Shown here: positions 34,621-48,759 of the stretch, piece by piece
Layout: every line of letters starts with the position of its first letter
Position numbering within the stretch: the stretch's first letter is position 1
Source of the DNA: Limonium bicolor
Taxonomy: Eukaryota > Streptophyta > Magnoliopsida > Caryophyllales > Plumbaginaceae
Assembly: GCA_023374045.1 (NCBI GenBank)
Contig: CM041783.1
Span: 125,923,503 to 125,987,502, forward strand
Direction: 5' to 3'
DNA: 64,000 nucleotides
Translations under genes and position numbers: made by a program
Notes under the pieces: generated by a model
What the model saw: only the letters and a program-made list of their open reading frames with translations
Database searches by the model: none
What the model was told of the DNA's origin: nothing

Positions 34621-37600
34621 GTTGTGCTAAGGAGACGGAAGGTGCCTTAAGTATACTTACTGAGGAGGAGGCCAGCAAGGGCGGCGTGATCCTCACTGGT
34701 ACCTTTCCGGTTAATGGAGTGGATGCATTAGTACTGTTCGACTCCGGAGCCTCACATACTTTCGTTTCGCCTACGCTTGCGGGGAAGTTGGGGCTAGACG
34801 CAGTAGAGTTACCTGATTTTAAGGTGGCACTCCCGTCTAAGGAGAAGATCAGTTGCACTCGTCTTTATAGAGGAGCCACTATCAGTATTAAGGAGGAGGA
34901 ATTTCCTATTGACCTTATTGAGTTCAGAGGTCTAGGATTTGATGTTATAGCCGGGATGGACTGGCTGGGGCGGCACAGAGGCCGCATTCTTTGTGCAGAG
35001 CGCAGACTGTTGCTTAAGAGCCCATCAGGAGTGACAGTATCTTACCGTCAGAGCCCTAGAGCGCCATCGATAAAAGTTATATCTGCTATGTCCATGTACA
35101 AGCACGTCAGGAAGCAGAAGGAGGTATATCTATGTTATGTTCAGAATGTAGAGCATGACCCTGATTTTGATCCAGCTATGCCAGTGGTGTCGGATTTTCC
35201 AGATATTTTTCCAAAGGAACTTCCAGGCTTACCGCCATCCAGAGAGGTAGAGTTCTCCATCGAATTACTACCAGGTACGGGTCCCATAGCTAAGGCACCG
35301 TACCGTATGGCACCAGCGGAGATGGCAGAGTTGAAGGAGCAGTTGAAAGATTTATTGGACAAGGGATACATACGACCTAGCGTATCTCCTTGGGGAGCAC
35401 CAGTCCTATTTGTGAAGAAGAAGGATGGAAGCCTTCGTTTGTGTATTGATTACAGAGAGCTTAATGCAGTATCGGTGAAGAACAAATACCCACTACCACG
35501 GATTGATGATTTGTTTGATCAGTTGAGAGGAGCAAAAGTATTTTCGAAGATCGATTTGAGATCAGGCTACCATCAGATACCTATCAGGGAGCAAGACATA
35601 GAAAAGACAGCATTCAGAACACGGTATGGCCACTACGAGTTTACGGTCATGCCTTTTGGCTTGTCAAATGCACCTGCAGTCTTCATGGATTTGATGAACA
35701 GGTTATTCAGAGAGCAGTTGGATAAGACCGTGGTTGTATTCATCGATGACATCCTAATTTACTCAAAGTCTAGAGAAGAGCATGAGAGTCACCTCCGACA
35801 TGTACTTGAGATCCTAAGGGAGAACCAGCTTTATGCTAAGTTCTCCAAATGTGAGTTTTGGTTGGACAGAGTTTCCTTTTTAGGACATGTTATCTCAGAT
35901 GCTGGTATCGCAGTAGATCCAGCAAAGATAGAAGCAGTTCGCACTTGGCCTAGGCCAAAGACAGTTACGGACATCAGGAGTTTCCTTGGTTTAGCAGGTT
36001 ACTACAGAAGGTTTGTCAGAGACTTCTCCAAAATAGCCAAACCTATGACCAGCTTAATGAAGAAGGATGCACCTTTCACATGGACTACTGAATGTGAGAC
36101 CTCATTCGAGCTTCTGAAGAATGCCTTGACATCAGCACCAGTTTTGACTATACCTGAAGGCACAGAGGGTTATGAAGTTTACTGTGATGCATCAGGTAGG
36201 GGATTAGGGTGTGTACTCATGCAGAATGGGAAGGTAGTCGCCTACGCTTCCCGACAGTTGAAGAAACATGAGGAAAACTATCCCACACATGACTTGGAGC
36301 TTGGAGCTATTGTTTTTGCTTTGAAGATCTGGCGCCACTACCTGTATGGTGTCCAGATGACCGTATATTCGGATCACAAGAGTTTGAAGTATGTATTCAC
36401 CCAAAAGGAGTTAAACATGAGACAAAGAAGATGGGTTGAATTTCTTAAGGACTATGATATTGATTTGCAGTACAAGGAAGGGAAAGCTAATGTTGTAGCA
36501 GACGCACTGAGTCGACGAGCACATTCCCTAAATGCCATTGTGGCTAGCTCGAGTCTTATGGACGACATACGTAGAGCACAGCAGAGTGATCAGCGAATGA
36601 TGGAGATCAGTCAGAAGTTGTCTGACGGTACATTTGAAGGTGGGAAGTATGAGTTCCAGTTACATGATGATGGACTCATCAGATTGAAGGGGAGATTGTG
36701 TATTCCCAGAGACAGCACAGATATTAAGGAGCATATTCTTCGAGAGTCCCACACTTCTACCACATCTGTCCATCCAGGAGCTTCTAAGATGTACAAAGAT
36801 CTAAAGAGGTATTTCTGGTGGAGTGGTATGAAGGGCGACGTGACAGAGTATGTGATTCGATGTCTCACTTGTCAGAAAGTGAAATTCGAACATAGACGAC
36901 CAGGAGGTATGGTACAGTCTATGCCAGTTCCAGAGTGGAAGTTTTATGACATTCTATGGACTTCGTGGTGGGACTACCACCTACGAGAGGAGGATTAAAT
37001 ATGATTTGGGTTGTTGTTGATCGACTGACTAAGGTTGCTAGGTTTATTCCGATGAAAGACACTTGGAAAGTGCCTAAGTTAGCAGAGCTCTTTGAGACAG
37101 AGATTATCAGACATCATGGAGTACCTAAGACTATTGTTTCAGATCGAGACACTAGATTTCTCTCACGATACTGGCGAGCTACTCGCGAGGCACTTGGCAC
37201 TGAATTAAAGCTTAGCACAGCATTTCATCCTCAGACAGATGGTCAGTCAGAGAGGACTATTCAGACCTTAGAGGACATGCTACGAGCATGTGCCTTGGAT
37301 TTCAGGGCAGCTGGATAGATAGATTACATCTCATCGAGTTTGCTTACAATAACAGCTATCACGCCTCTATACAGATGTCACCTTTTCAGGCTTTATATGG
37401 CAGACCATGCCGCACACCTTTGTGCTGGGACGAGTCTAGTGAGACCGTCATCATTGGGCCTGAGTACTTGGAGCAAGTCCAGGCAGAAGTTCAGCAGATC
37501 AGAAACAATATGAAAGCAGCACAGGACAGACAGAAATCATATGCTGATGAGAGGCGACGAGACCTTGAGTTCGCAGTTGGCGACCAGGTATTTCTACGAG

Positions 37601-37995
37601 TTTCACCCATGAAGGGTGTATTCAGATTTGGTCAGAAGGGCAAGCTAAGCCCGAAATTTGTAGGACCCTACGCTATCATAGAGCGGGTGGGCCTAGTGGC
37701 ATATCGACTTGATTTGCCAGCCGAGTTGGGCAAAGTACACAATGTTTTTCACGTGTCTCAGCTTAAGAAATACATGCCTCATCCTTCTCATGTTCTACAA
37801 CCAGAGACACTCTCTTTAGAACCAACAATGCGGTATGTGGAAACACCGCAAAGAATCTTAGGAAAGACACGAGAGACTCGAAACAAGTCTGTGAGCCTCG
37901 TGAAGGTTCTTTGGTCGAACCACGATGTGGAAGAGGCCACATGGGAACTCGAAGCTGATATGCGAGCGAAGTTTCCCTCATTATTTACCGACTAG
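34621..37995 (+). pseudogene. pol: pol of element A (protease-RT-RNase H-integrase-chromodomain), two frameshifts
   Basis: The exon starts after the acceptor at 34620. In order: aspartic protease with FDSGASH at 34737-34757; reverse transcriptase from about 35280, with the FIDD active site near 35740; RNase H from about 36150 (YCDASG, DLELGA); integrase HHCC zinc finger at 36750-36885 (HPGA...CLTCQ), then the D-D-E core (MDFVVG, SDRDTRF, GQSERTIQTLED) to about 37280; C-terminal domain and a chromodomain-like end (37840-37990, W and E residues in VLWSNHDVEEATWELE). The chromodomain makes it a chromovirus, which targets heterochromatin. A one-base deletion near 36950 and another near 37300, each visible against element B, break the frame into 34686-36998, 36956-37318 and 37288-37995. 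Confidence 0.88.
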
Positions 37996-38074
37996 GCACT
38001 TTAGTCTAGGGTACGGGGGCGTACCCCTTCTTTTTGGGGGGTAGAGCCTTTTTCATTTTTGAGTTTAGTGTGCA

Positions 38075-38220
38075 CTTTGTTGCACCTTTGTGCATTGCAT
38101 TTGTTGCTTTTGTGCATTTCAGTTGTTGCACTTTTGTGCATTTCAGTTGTTGCACTTTTGTGCATTTCAGTGTTGCACTTTTGTGCATTTCAGTTGTTGC
38201 ACTTTGTGCATTTCAGTGAC
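38075..38220 (+). repeat. 24-bp tandem repeat after element A pol
   Basis: About five to six copies of a unit TTGTTGCACTTTTGTGCATT with a CAG tail, the later ones with small deletions. GCAC...GTGC inside each unit gives a short hairpin. Element B has no such repeat at this place. Confidence 0.88.
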
Positions 38221-38530
38221 ACCTTGTCTTGTATGTGTTCTTGTGTAACACTGTGTTTAAAGTACTTGTACTTATACTAGATGGTGTGTACTTCATTACA
38301 CTACAATGGAAAATTTATGCACTACTTGCACCATTTGAAACTGAAAAGTGACTATGTTTTATATACACTATATTTCCCAAGTATTCCTGTTGTACTTGAT
38401 ACACTATGAACTTAGGGATATAGAGACTTGGGACTTGATCCCTAAAAATTAGATTGAGTTGTGGATACTTAGTGGAACTTGATTCCCCCACAACCTTATA
38501 CTTTAATATGAGACTTCGGGGCGAAGTCCT

Positions 38531-38547
38531 TTTTAAGGGGGGTAGAT
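38531..38547 (+). other. Polypurine tract of element A
   Basis: AAGGGGGGTAGA lies directly ahead of the 3' LTR; element B has the same at 56791-56803. Confidence 0.85.
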
Positions 38548-41500
38548 TGAAATACCCCAAATCTAAATAATATTATTTAATCATTATTTATTGGAATATA
38601 ATCCAAATATAAATCATTTCACGTACGCATGCAAACCCATGCATGAAAACGTTACGTAAAAACAGTCGTTTCACCATAAACGCTAAAACGCCTTAGAAGC
38701 ATATGGTCAAACATGACCTTGTATGACCCTCTAATATTCAAACTAAATGGTCATACAATTATTATATGAATATACAAATATATTCCCTAAGCTATATTCA
38801 GTCAAATACGCAAAATGCTCGGGAGTGCTCACACCCGCTCCTTAAAGCACGAAAAGTCCGGAGGAGTGCCGAGGTGGCACGAACTCCTATAAAATTAATT
38901 CCTAGAGTTCCTAACATCATTATTTATCATTCTAAAGAGAACCCACGAAGTGGTTTCTCAAAATTCAGCAAAAACCAAAGGAGGATTTCTTAGCGCTCCT
39001 TTTTGGCCCGGGAGTGTCCCGATGGCCCGTAAATTATGTCACGGGTTGATATAACCCCATATAACTCAATGTAACATCTTAGTATATGTTTATTTACTAT
39101 AATAAGTGTTTACAAACACTTGGAACTCATAAGAACAATTGGTTTCCCAAAATTTCCTTAGAGCACAAAAACACACCTTCGGGTGTCACGAAAATGCGTT
39201 TTACGCAATTACCTTGTAGTTTTTGACATGCCACGAATTGGTAATCTTAAATGGGTTAAAATGACCTTCTAAATAAGTTGGTGTGACTAGTCAACAAGGC
39301 TCTCTATAGGGGCCGATTTTAAGGGCAAAAACTAGTATAAAAATTGCATTAAAAATTTATAAAAAGCATAGAACATGGTGACTCACCTTCCCATGTGTTA
39401 TATTACTTAATGTCTAAGTATGTAGGTCTCATTTGACCAGCAAGCTGTCGAAATTATGCAGAAGAATAAGGCCATGTGAGCTAGGAAGAAAACAAAATGT
39501 AAAAAGGCAAAAAGTAGATCTAGATTCCTTTTCTTTTGATTCTTATAATTCAATGACCTAACATGCTTGGTCTTAGCTCATTAATGCCGATCAACATGCT
39601 CCATTCAGTCCCTAAAATCGTCCATATACAAGAGAGGAAGAAGACAAGTTATAACATTGAAAAATCAAAGGAATATCCTTACCTTTTCTCACCTTGTCTT
39701 TTAGTTTGCATTATTTTTGCTCCACCTTGCCATGTTCTCCATTATGGCCGATTTCAATGCTGGAAAGGAGGGCATTTATTGAGCCAATAACTCATTGAAT
39801 AAACTAAGGAAAAGTATAGTCATTTGACATTAAGAATTAAGAAAACAAAATCAATTCCAAGTCACTCTTCCTTGCATTTACGTGAGCTAGGTCTCACTTT
39901 CTTCCTTGCCCTCTTCATCCACGGTTTAGGTAAGCTCCCTCCTCTCTCTTCTAGCTTCATCTTCTTCCTTTGAAGCTCTTAAGTCCATTAATGGAGTTTT
40001 AACTTCTATCTTCATCTTTAAGGTAAATTCCTAGCATTTCTTGCAAGTCTTGAAGCAAAACTATTCCTAGCATAACAAGGTGTGTTCGGCTTCATTTAGT
40101 TCTCCAAGGAGATTGTCCAAACCAACATTAAACCAAGGAGCATCTCAAGGTAGGTTTTAAAGCTTGGAAATCCTTAAAGCACATTTTTATGTGTAACCAA
40201 GTTCTACCTCTTCTAAGTCTCTTTCTTCTTCATTTTGATGAAGGAAAATTTGTTCTTCATCCACCTTAGGAGTGCCGAATTAATAAGGAGAAAAGTCTAA
40301 GGTAAATCCTTGTAAAACTACTTACAAATCTACTTAAGATCTTTATTCAAGATCTAACTCCTAAAACTCCTACACCACTTGCATATAACCGAAGTGGAGC
40401 ATCAAAATTTCCTTGAGAGAAAGCTTGGAGATTCAAGAGGAGTTCAAGCACTTAACCACCTTTGTTAAGAAGTAAGTTTACTAAGTAAATCCTTATGTTA
40501 TAAGCTTTGTTAAGCTTCTAAAAATTATACAAAAATTATGTACATCTCCTAGGTTTATTAAAACCGAAACTATATGGTATTATGTGCCAAAAATACAATC
40601 TATAACTTATATAGAAAATATTTACCTTAAGACACATTTTTGTGTCACAAAATTTAGTTATGTTACATTAATTCAAGCCGAATTATCAAGGGCAAAAATG
40701 CTTATTTTTGAGCTAAGAATTTATATAAGACATTACAATAATTTTACATGAGTTATATAACTCCTATGAATTTATGTATAATTATTATGACATATAAATC
40801 CACTTTATATACTATATGGTCACCAAATAAATATGGCCGAATGTACTAATTGATAAATAGGTATTAATGACCTACTTAGGTATATAAACTTATATCACAA
40901 AGTTTGGTGAGCTAAAAATATTTCATTAGTGCTTAAATGGCTAATTAATTAAGTTAAGTGGCTTAAATTTAATTTTACAAAATTTAGTGTATATATTGTG
41001 AAAGCCGAGAGCTAAAGGGGTATTTGGTGAAATTATAATATAATATAAGGTTAGGAATTAAGTTTATGAATTTTAGATAATTTAAACAAGTGTTAAAATA
41101 ACATTTTATTAAGTTTGGGTTATTATGTAATTTATAAAAGTTGTTATGAAAGTTTAGAACATAAAAAGGGGCGAATTCATAATTAAGAGATTTATTAGGC
41201 TCACCTTTGAGATTTTGAGGAATTATATATTTAGACTATAGTTTATAAGTCATTAAGAAGTTATTATAAAGTTTTGGGGTGAAAATGTAATTAATGGATA
41301 GTTCAAGACCAAAGCCGAATTACTTGGGGTTAGTTTGGTAATTTAAGAATTTATATATATATATTCGGCATTTATGGAGAATTAAAATTAAAACTATAGT
41401 TTATAAGGCATTATGTAAAGTTTATAAGATTTTATGGTTAAATTGTAATTATAGGAAATAAATTATTATTGCCGAGAAATTAAGGGGCTAAGTTGCTATT

Positions 41501-42524
41501 TTTGAAAGTTATAATATTTAAGAGCTATATATCAAAATATTAGTGTGGCTAGGTAATTTAGCTAAATAAGAAATTAAAACTCTATAATATAATGAGATTA
41601 GAATTTAAATATAAAGTTAATGAATTAATGTGGTTGTTTTGTAAATAACCGAAATATAAGGGTAAGAATTTAGATTCAAATAAATATAAGTCCTATATGG
41701 ATATTTTGAGGAATTAGAACTATGGCTTATATAGTTATAAGGAAATTAAAAAGAAACAATAAGTATTATTTATGACTAAAAGGAGAATAAGGAGATTATA
41801 AGAATATTATGTCATTGTAAGACATTTAAATATAGTTAAGAAAATTATAAGTTGTTACGTCACTTAGACAATTAAAATAAAACAACAAATATCGTACATG
41901 AATATATGAATACATATATGTACATTAAAGGATTTATAAATAAATCAAAAAGGAACAACAAATAAGATATACATTAAATCATGAGGTAATTAAAATAAAC
42001 AAACCTCACATGAAATAACAAATACGAGATTTGTTAAAAGATCCAATAGAATTATTATATAGGGGTAACATAAATTAACCCTCTCAGTTAATCCTATTCT
42101 AGGACTTTGTTTGACCAGACGTTGACCGGGAAATTACAAGTACAGTCTACGGTGAACGGTATGGGATTCTTGCAACCTGTTTTCTAACGGATTACACCGG
42201 CTTGTGTGCTATCTGTTGTTTGAAATAACGACCAAGATAATTAATGTAAACTGTTGTTTTACTCTTGCACACTGTGGTATTATTTTATGTGCGTGAATGT
42301 TGCTGACTACATCGTGTATGTCCCACGCATACAAACACTACTATACCAGTGGATTAAATACCTGCGTTTCAGTATACCGAGGACTTGTACTCAAGTCTCT
42401 CACTAACTTCAGTTTATAACAAACGTCATTATCCTAAACGTGATAATTGACAATACACATTGTGTTCTTGTTTAACGTCTTTATATGACACTTAACAATT
42501 ATATACTTCGAGATTGAGGAGCCC
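38548..42524 (+). repeat. 3' LTR of element A, first part
   Basis: Starts TGAAATACCCCAAATC and is near-identical to the 5' LTR; interrupted at AGCCC (42520-42524) by the family C solo LTR. Confidence 0.93.
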
Positions 42525-44537
42525 TGAAATACCCCGGATCTAAAAATGGCGATTAAATTACTCTAATATGATTATAAAAGGCCTAATGGTGCCTAAAGAG
42601 TATTGGTAAAAAGAGTAAAACCAAAAGAAAAGAGAAAACGCTTGAAAAGCGAAAAACGCTAAAATGCGCGTTAAATGAGTATAAGAGATATATAATCTCG
42701 TAAGGGTCCGAGATGGATTCCTAAGGCTTAGTTAGGCCTAATTAGTATACGGGAATGATTCCCGAAGAAAACGGATCCAAATAATGGATTAAAACGCTAA
42801 TTAAGCATAAAAGCACGTTTTTCGAGAAAACCCGAAAACGTGACTTTAAGTGGTCAAATGGACCCGTAAAAATTATAGTTGATTAAATAACTATAATTAA
42901 GTATTAATGGAAGCTTAATAACCATTAAAATTAATTAAACGAGAAAATTCCGGAAAACGGACCCGGTAAGTGAATAGTGACCAAACCGGGAGACGAAACG
43001 CGTTTAATTCGAAAAGACGGAAAAATGACCCGGGCTATTAATTCACGTGGGCCGGTTTTAATTAATAAGTGTACACCCATTAATAGCTTGTTAGCTAATA
43101 ACTAATAACAAGACAAAGAAATAAGTAAGTAAAGCAAATAGTGAATAGTAAAAGCAACTTAAATACACTCACTCACCTTCTTCTTCCTTATTCTCACGTA
43201 TTGCCAAGCCCCTGTTATTATCTTCTTCCTCCTCTGTTAAAAGGCGATTCCTTACGTGAGCACACAGCCCACCTTCTTCCTCCATTAACTTCCTCGTTTC
43301 TTCACCGAATCGCACAAAAATCGTACCGCTAGATTCGTATCGGCGAGGGCTACGTTTTGTACCCCTCAAAATCTTGTTTCCTCCACCTTCACTTCCATGG
43401 GTGTTGGAGCTTTTGAAGCTAGAAGAGCTCATTTTGACTCTCAATCATCTCCTTAATGCTCTAAGGTAAGAATATAAGCAAAAGTTCATCATTCCTAGCT
43501 TGTTCTTGCTATTTGGAAAATTTTCCCACGTTGAAAATTTTCTTCCATTTCAGTCGGTTTCTCCATGCCATTGTGGGGTGTTGGAAATTCCATTATTTGA
43601 TTGCCAAGCTCTCCTTTTGGACACTCTAAGGTAATGTCAAAGTTAAGCCTTAAAAACTAGCTCTTAAATACTAGTTTTGTAAGGAGGGTTTGAATTAATA
43701 AGTTTGATATATGTGTATGGGGATATGATTGTAGTTGGCAATCTATGCCCCTTTGTTTTGATGTGGAAACATGAAGAGAAAGAGGGAACAAGAGAAAGAG
43801 GAAGAAGAGGGAGAAAACCGGAAAGGAGCAAGGTAAAAAGCTTACCTTGAGCTAGTTTTTATGTGACTTGTGAGTTAAATGATAGGTTGAATTAAAGACC
43901 TTGAACTTGAGTAGTAATGATACTACAATATTGTTAGTTGAATGAGATTGTTTTAATGTGGTTTAAGTGTGCAAACAAACCTAGGAGACTAAGCTAGTCA
44001 TATGTGAGAACCATGGGAATGTTATGTGTTTATTGGTGCCTAAACAAAACAGGGGTGAAGATTGTGTTGTGAGTACATTAATGTGGTGAAAATGCTAGGG
44101 AAAGCAAGTAAGTGCTGTCAAAATTTACCTAGGAATGGGAAGTCTTGAGTGTTTTATGATGAGGAAGAGATTAGGGTGCTAAGAGGTTTAAGTGAGTAGT
44201 AATGGTTTGCAAAATCAAGCTAAGGAGAAGGGTGTATTAGGAGTAAAAATAATGTCATTTGAGTGCCAAGAATGACATTGGTGAGGGAAGTTTGAATGGT
44301 ATAATGATGCGACCAAAATCTGTTACAAGAAGTGAAGAAGACAAAAGAACTAGTTATGAAAGTGTAAGTGATTTTGAGTAAGAATTGGGTAAGGGTTTCA
44401 CCCATGAATTGATGCGTTTAGAGCACGTTTAAGGTGATTAAACATGTAGAAATATTGTGGAAAGATTAGGGAAAGGTTGGAGGTGGATTAAGGATTGAAA
44501 TGGGGTTGAAAAATGATGTATGTTGCAGGTTTTAACA

Positions 44538-44720
44538 GGGTCCGGGACCTAGTCCATGGACAAGGACCCGGACCACCCCCTATTTTTATGTCGAGAGTGC
44601 GCATACATGTTGGTCCGGGACTTGGGATAGGGACAAGGTCCCGGACCATAGCAAAAATTGAGCCGAGAGTTGTATCTTCAGTTGGTCCGGGACTTAGGGT
44701 AAGGAACAAGTCCCGGACCA
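44538..44720 (+). repeat. Three-unit palindromic GGTCCGGGAC array in family C solo LTR
   Basis: Units of about 40 bp, e.g. TGGTCCGGGACTT...AAGTCCCGGACCA. The first unit uses GGACCT...AGGACC, a changed but still self-complementary stem. Confidence 0.8.
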
Positions 44721-46642
44721 CCCCCAGAATTGCCCCGTGAGTGTTTTAAAGGTTGCTAATGATGGGGGTTTGAATGTTAATGATGTTATAAGATGTTAAG
44801 GCCTTGTTTGGCGAGATGTAAAGGCCCTAAGAAGTGTTAGAAAGTGTTAGAAGTGCTTGAGAAGTGAGAGCTTAAAGTAACAAAAGTGAAACCGAGATAA
44901 CGGGATAACGGGGTAACTACGGGAGTAACATTTAATTATGTTCCGTATAAGCTTAGTATTAATAATAATGTTTGAAACATTATCAGAGAGTCGTGCGTGA
45001 CCCGAGGACGGTGAGATGACACGGTAAAAGTGAAAACCCCCGGTGAAAGGTATGATTTTCTCATGCCCCGTATGCTAACCGAGTTACTCTGATTTGTGTG
45101 TTTGTGTGCCGGCTTAATCAAGATTAAAGCATGAAAATAATCCCTTGTTTGATTATGCATGCATTGTTGTATGTTGAATGAGCTAACATACTTGTATGCC
45201 GGTGTGGTCTCACTTAGTGCATAGACCGACTCTTAGTGAGTATTGATTGACTAGAAACCCGTTGAACGGGTAGTCACATAACCGATGGTATTATGCAAAC
45301 ACACACAAGCTATCGATTAAAGTATAACGATAACACAAACATATGAACTCCCTAAAATGCGAGGAGATGTACGGGTTGAGTATATACCCGATAACGGTTA
45401 GAGAACCTTATTGAAACAATCCACAAAATAAATATGAGTGGAGAGATAAATGACCTCCATCGAGAGGATTGAAGTTAGTCCAATAATGTAAACATATAAG
45501 AAAGGTAAAAGAGACCTAAGGGACTATGTGACTCCCTTGAGATACGGTCGACCTCTTATATGAGGATTTTACCCGGTATAAGAAAATATCCGAATGTACA
45601 AGCATATGATTGTGAGGGTAACACTTAAACCTAAGATTACCCGAATTTAAGTAAAGTTCCCAAAGTCATTAGAAACAGCGAGAATGATGCTTCTAGACTA
45701 ATATACATGATATTACTATAACTCCGAGAGAGGAGTGTACGGGAACGAGAGTAGTCGGACCTAAGTAAAAGTGATAGGAACTAAGAGAGAGTTCCGTGAG
45801 CTAGTTGAACCTTCCCACCATGCTAGACCCGGAGTAGGGTCGAAACCGGGGAAGTAAGACTATGCTAGAGAGCCATGAGTTTTGGCTTAAGTATGTATAA
45901 GAGTAACAAGCGTGACGTAGGAGACCTGTAGTGTCTCGAGAATCTACAAGAGCTTGAGTATGAATAACCCAAGAGTGTGGGTGAGATAACGAGTATAAAT
46001 AACCCGAGAGAAAGGGGTGAGTATATGTATGAGTAACCCGAGAGAATGGGTAAGTATAAGAACGAGTAGCCCAAGAGAATGGGTGTGTACGTGAATAAGT
46101 AACCCGAGAGAGAGGGTGAGGTATTGAATAAGTAAACAAGGCATAGTGAGGAATAACCCTCAATGCCTAAGAGTAACCAGTTACCACTAACAACATTGTT
46201 ATGTTAGTTAGGAATCGTGTTCCGTGATTGGATGTAGATTCCTTGTGTGATATACATATATATTGTATTGCCATGATGCATGTTGTTTGATTAAAATGAA
46301 CTCCATGTACATCCGACCCAAAGTAGTCGGCGTACCGCGGTTAGCACGCGGTATATGCGAATTTCATGCGCAGCGTAAGCTGACCCCCTAGGGGGAACGT
46401 TTTTAGTGTGCAGGTACTTGAAGCTGACCACCGTTCGAGAGAGTAGGACGGGGACTGCTGTGAGCATGGGTAGTTAGATTGTAATTACTTATGCGTTTGA
46501 ATGAGGTGTAAGTCCGAGTATGTTATCGGCATCCGTATATTGTAGACTCGGTATAGTAGAGATATGAATTGAGTATTGTATTTGTATGAAGTACTCGGTT
46601 GTTCCAGTTCATCAGACCGTTACGGTATGTAAGAAAGGCCTG

Positions 46643-46664
46643 GTTAGCCACATGGGTGGCTAAC
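46643..46664 (+). other. Conserved covarying LTR hairpin (family C solo LTR)
   Basis: GTTAGCCAC pairs perfectly with GTGGCTAAC around ATGG, 104 nt from the LTR end. Confidence 0.62.
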
Positions 46665-46773
46665 GGCGTTGTTTCACCCCTCGTTGTAATTAGAGTTCCG
46701 CTGCGTGAGTAGGAGTAATTAGTAACAGTTTAAGAGGTAATGACGAGATTAACGGTTGGGGTGTTACAAGCCC

Positions 46774-47613
46774 AGTTGGATCTGGCCATGCATGCTACGG
46801 GAGTTGTACCTGTCTCAGGTCGTCTCCTACTACGTCGCGACGGAACATTCAGTTGGGAGGAAGACTTTATTCCTTCCGGGATTCAAATGCCCTTCAGTTC
46901 GAGGAAGACTTTATTCCTCTAGTGGGTTCTTATTTCCCACGCCATTCAGTTCAGGGTTTGACTACGTCATCTCCTGGGGTTTTTATACCCAACCTTTCTT
47001 TATAACGAGGTCACTATACCTCCACTATTTCAGATATTCAGTTATAACTGTCAGTCCCATTGTGTGGACCGACTATCAGTAAAGAATTTCAGTTCAGCTA
47101 ACTCGACCTTCTGTGTCTTGTTCTATGTGACATTATTGTCCTTGTATGGATACTTGTTATTATCAGACTATGCTTGTTTACAGCTTTATAAAAATGAACT
47201 GCATGTATTCGACAAGTAGTTGGTGTGGCCCGGTAGACGATGGGCTGCACGTTTTCCATACCAGCATTGTTTGCTGAGCCCCTTTGGGGGCACCCCCATT
47301 TTCAGGTACCTGAAGATTGAGAAGTTCACTACACTGAGTGTAGGTGGGGTAGACCAAGCTTTGGGAGTCTACTATTAGTTATTTGTTTTATTTCAGTATT
47401 ATACTTTTGAGTTTGATTCCTAGTATCTCGGGTTGTATCTGTATTCCAGACCGTGACATTTGAGGATTGTATTTGGACTTAGCCTTGTTGGTCACAAGGG
47501 TGGCCAACGGCGTTGTAATACCGCCCGGTTGTTGTATTTATTTCCGCTGCAGTTGTATTTTATTTGGGAGTGATCGCCGTTCAGTTTATCGGATTTCGGG
47601 TTGGGGTATTACA
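46774..47613 (+). repeat. 3' LTR of element A, second part
   Basis: Continues the LTR after the solo LTR, almost identical to 31234-32073, with the TATA box at 47187 and the hairpin at 47487. It ends TTACA, followed by the duplication GTCCT. Confidence 0.93.
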
Positions 47614-48759
47614 GTCCTCTCTTGCTAGATATTCAAACTCTCTTCAAAGAGCAAGGTAAAACAACTACATTAATGTTTTTGAAACAATGTAAAATTAGGG
47701 TTTACAATGAGATGAAGCTTATAGCTTGAATACTCATTATATTGTTTAGAACTTGTCAAAGAATCAAATACCCTACCGTTTTTTTAAAGGAAACAAGAAA
47801 GAAGTTATTTGGGAAAAAGAGGTAAATCTACTAACCTAATGTTGTTTAATGCCTTAGAAGAAATGAGCTTATAATGCTTGTTAAAACTACCTAAAGAGCA
47901 AATGGTGAATGACTTAGTAAAGTGTTCCCAAGAGCTTAGTAAAAGGCATATGTGTTGTTGAGTGTATTTGCAGGTCAAAGGCAAATATATATTGTGGAAA
48001 TTCAGTGTTTATGATTTATGCATCTTAAGGGCCTAAGAGCCATGTCATTTAAGGGCCTAAGTGCCATGCAATTTAAATTATGCACTATATTGTGACGAAG
48101 TGCTTTATGAGTGGAGTTTGTGTATAATAAGTGCTTGATGGATTTTTAGTGTTCTTGGTTGTTTGTTGGTAAGAACAATGTGTTTTGGTTTAGTAATGTT
48201 CTAGGAGAACCTATGTCGAAATTTAGGTAATAAATGAGAAGTCTAAGAGTTACAATGAGTTTGATAAGTTAAGAGGTGTTTAGGTTGGTTAAGTGTTGTC
48301 CTTGTGTAAGAAACATGCATTAAGGTGATTTGGGATGTCACAAGGACTTAGGCATGAGCTTGAGGTTTTAGTATGTACCAAAGTCATTTTGGACTTAGGT
48401 AAAGACTTAGGCAAACTTTGGTAAATAAGGAGAAAGTGTAAATTTGGAAAAGAACTTCAAGAATGACATAAGGAGTTAGTTGGGGGAAATAATGCTTAAG
48501 AGATGATGTTAAGATGAGGAGAAAACATTTTGGGATAGTAGTTATCATAGGTGAGAAACACCATTTAGAGACCTAGTATAAAATGTTGTAGGTGTTAAGG
48601 AATTTTACAAGGAAATAAGTAAAGGCTTAAGGAATTAGAAAATGAGTTTCATGGATGTTGTATGTGGATATAAGGGTACCAAATGTTGTTAGGAAGCATT
48701 AAGAGGCCTTGGGAGAAGTTTGGTGAAGATTTGACAAAGTTTGGGTAAGTTTAGAGGAC

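Larger units (their letters stand above)
42525..46768 (+). mobile_element. Family C solo LTR inside the element A 3' LTR
   Basis: 4244 bp, from TGAAATACCCCGG to GGGGTGTTACA, with perfect 5-bp duplications AGCCC (42520-42524 and 46769-46773). The same junction is uninterrupted in the 5' LTR at about 31229, which proves the insertion. There is no internal region, so unequal recombination removed it. It holds a three-unit palindromic array at 44538-44720, a GAGTA-like tract near 46000, and the terminal module. Frames of 75-120 codons inside it are not protein-like. Confidence 0.95.
27273..47613 (+). mobile_element. Element A: chromodomain Ty3/gypsy element carrying AlkB
   Basis: Complete element with LTRs 27273-32073 and 38548-47613 (the latter split by a solo LTR) and a perfect duplication GTCCT (27268-27272 and 47614-47618). 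Its own length is about 16.1 kb, of which 9.6 kb is LTR. Order is the same as in element B, in whose 5' LTR it lies. Gag has a 2-nt deletion and pol two 1-nt deletions relative to B; the AlkB frame is open. It is younger than B, being inserted in it, and older than the solo LTR inside its own 3' LTR. Confidence 0.93.
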
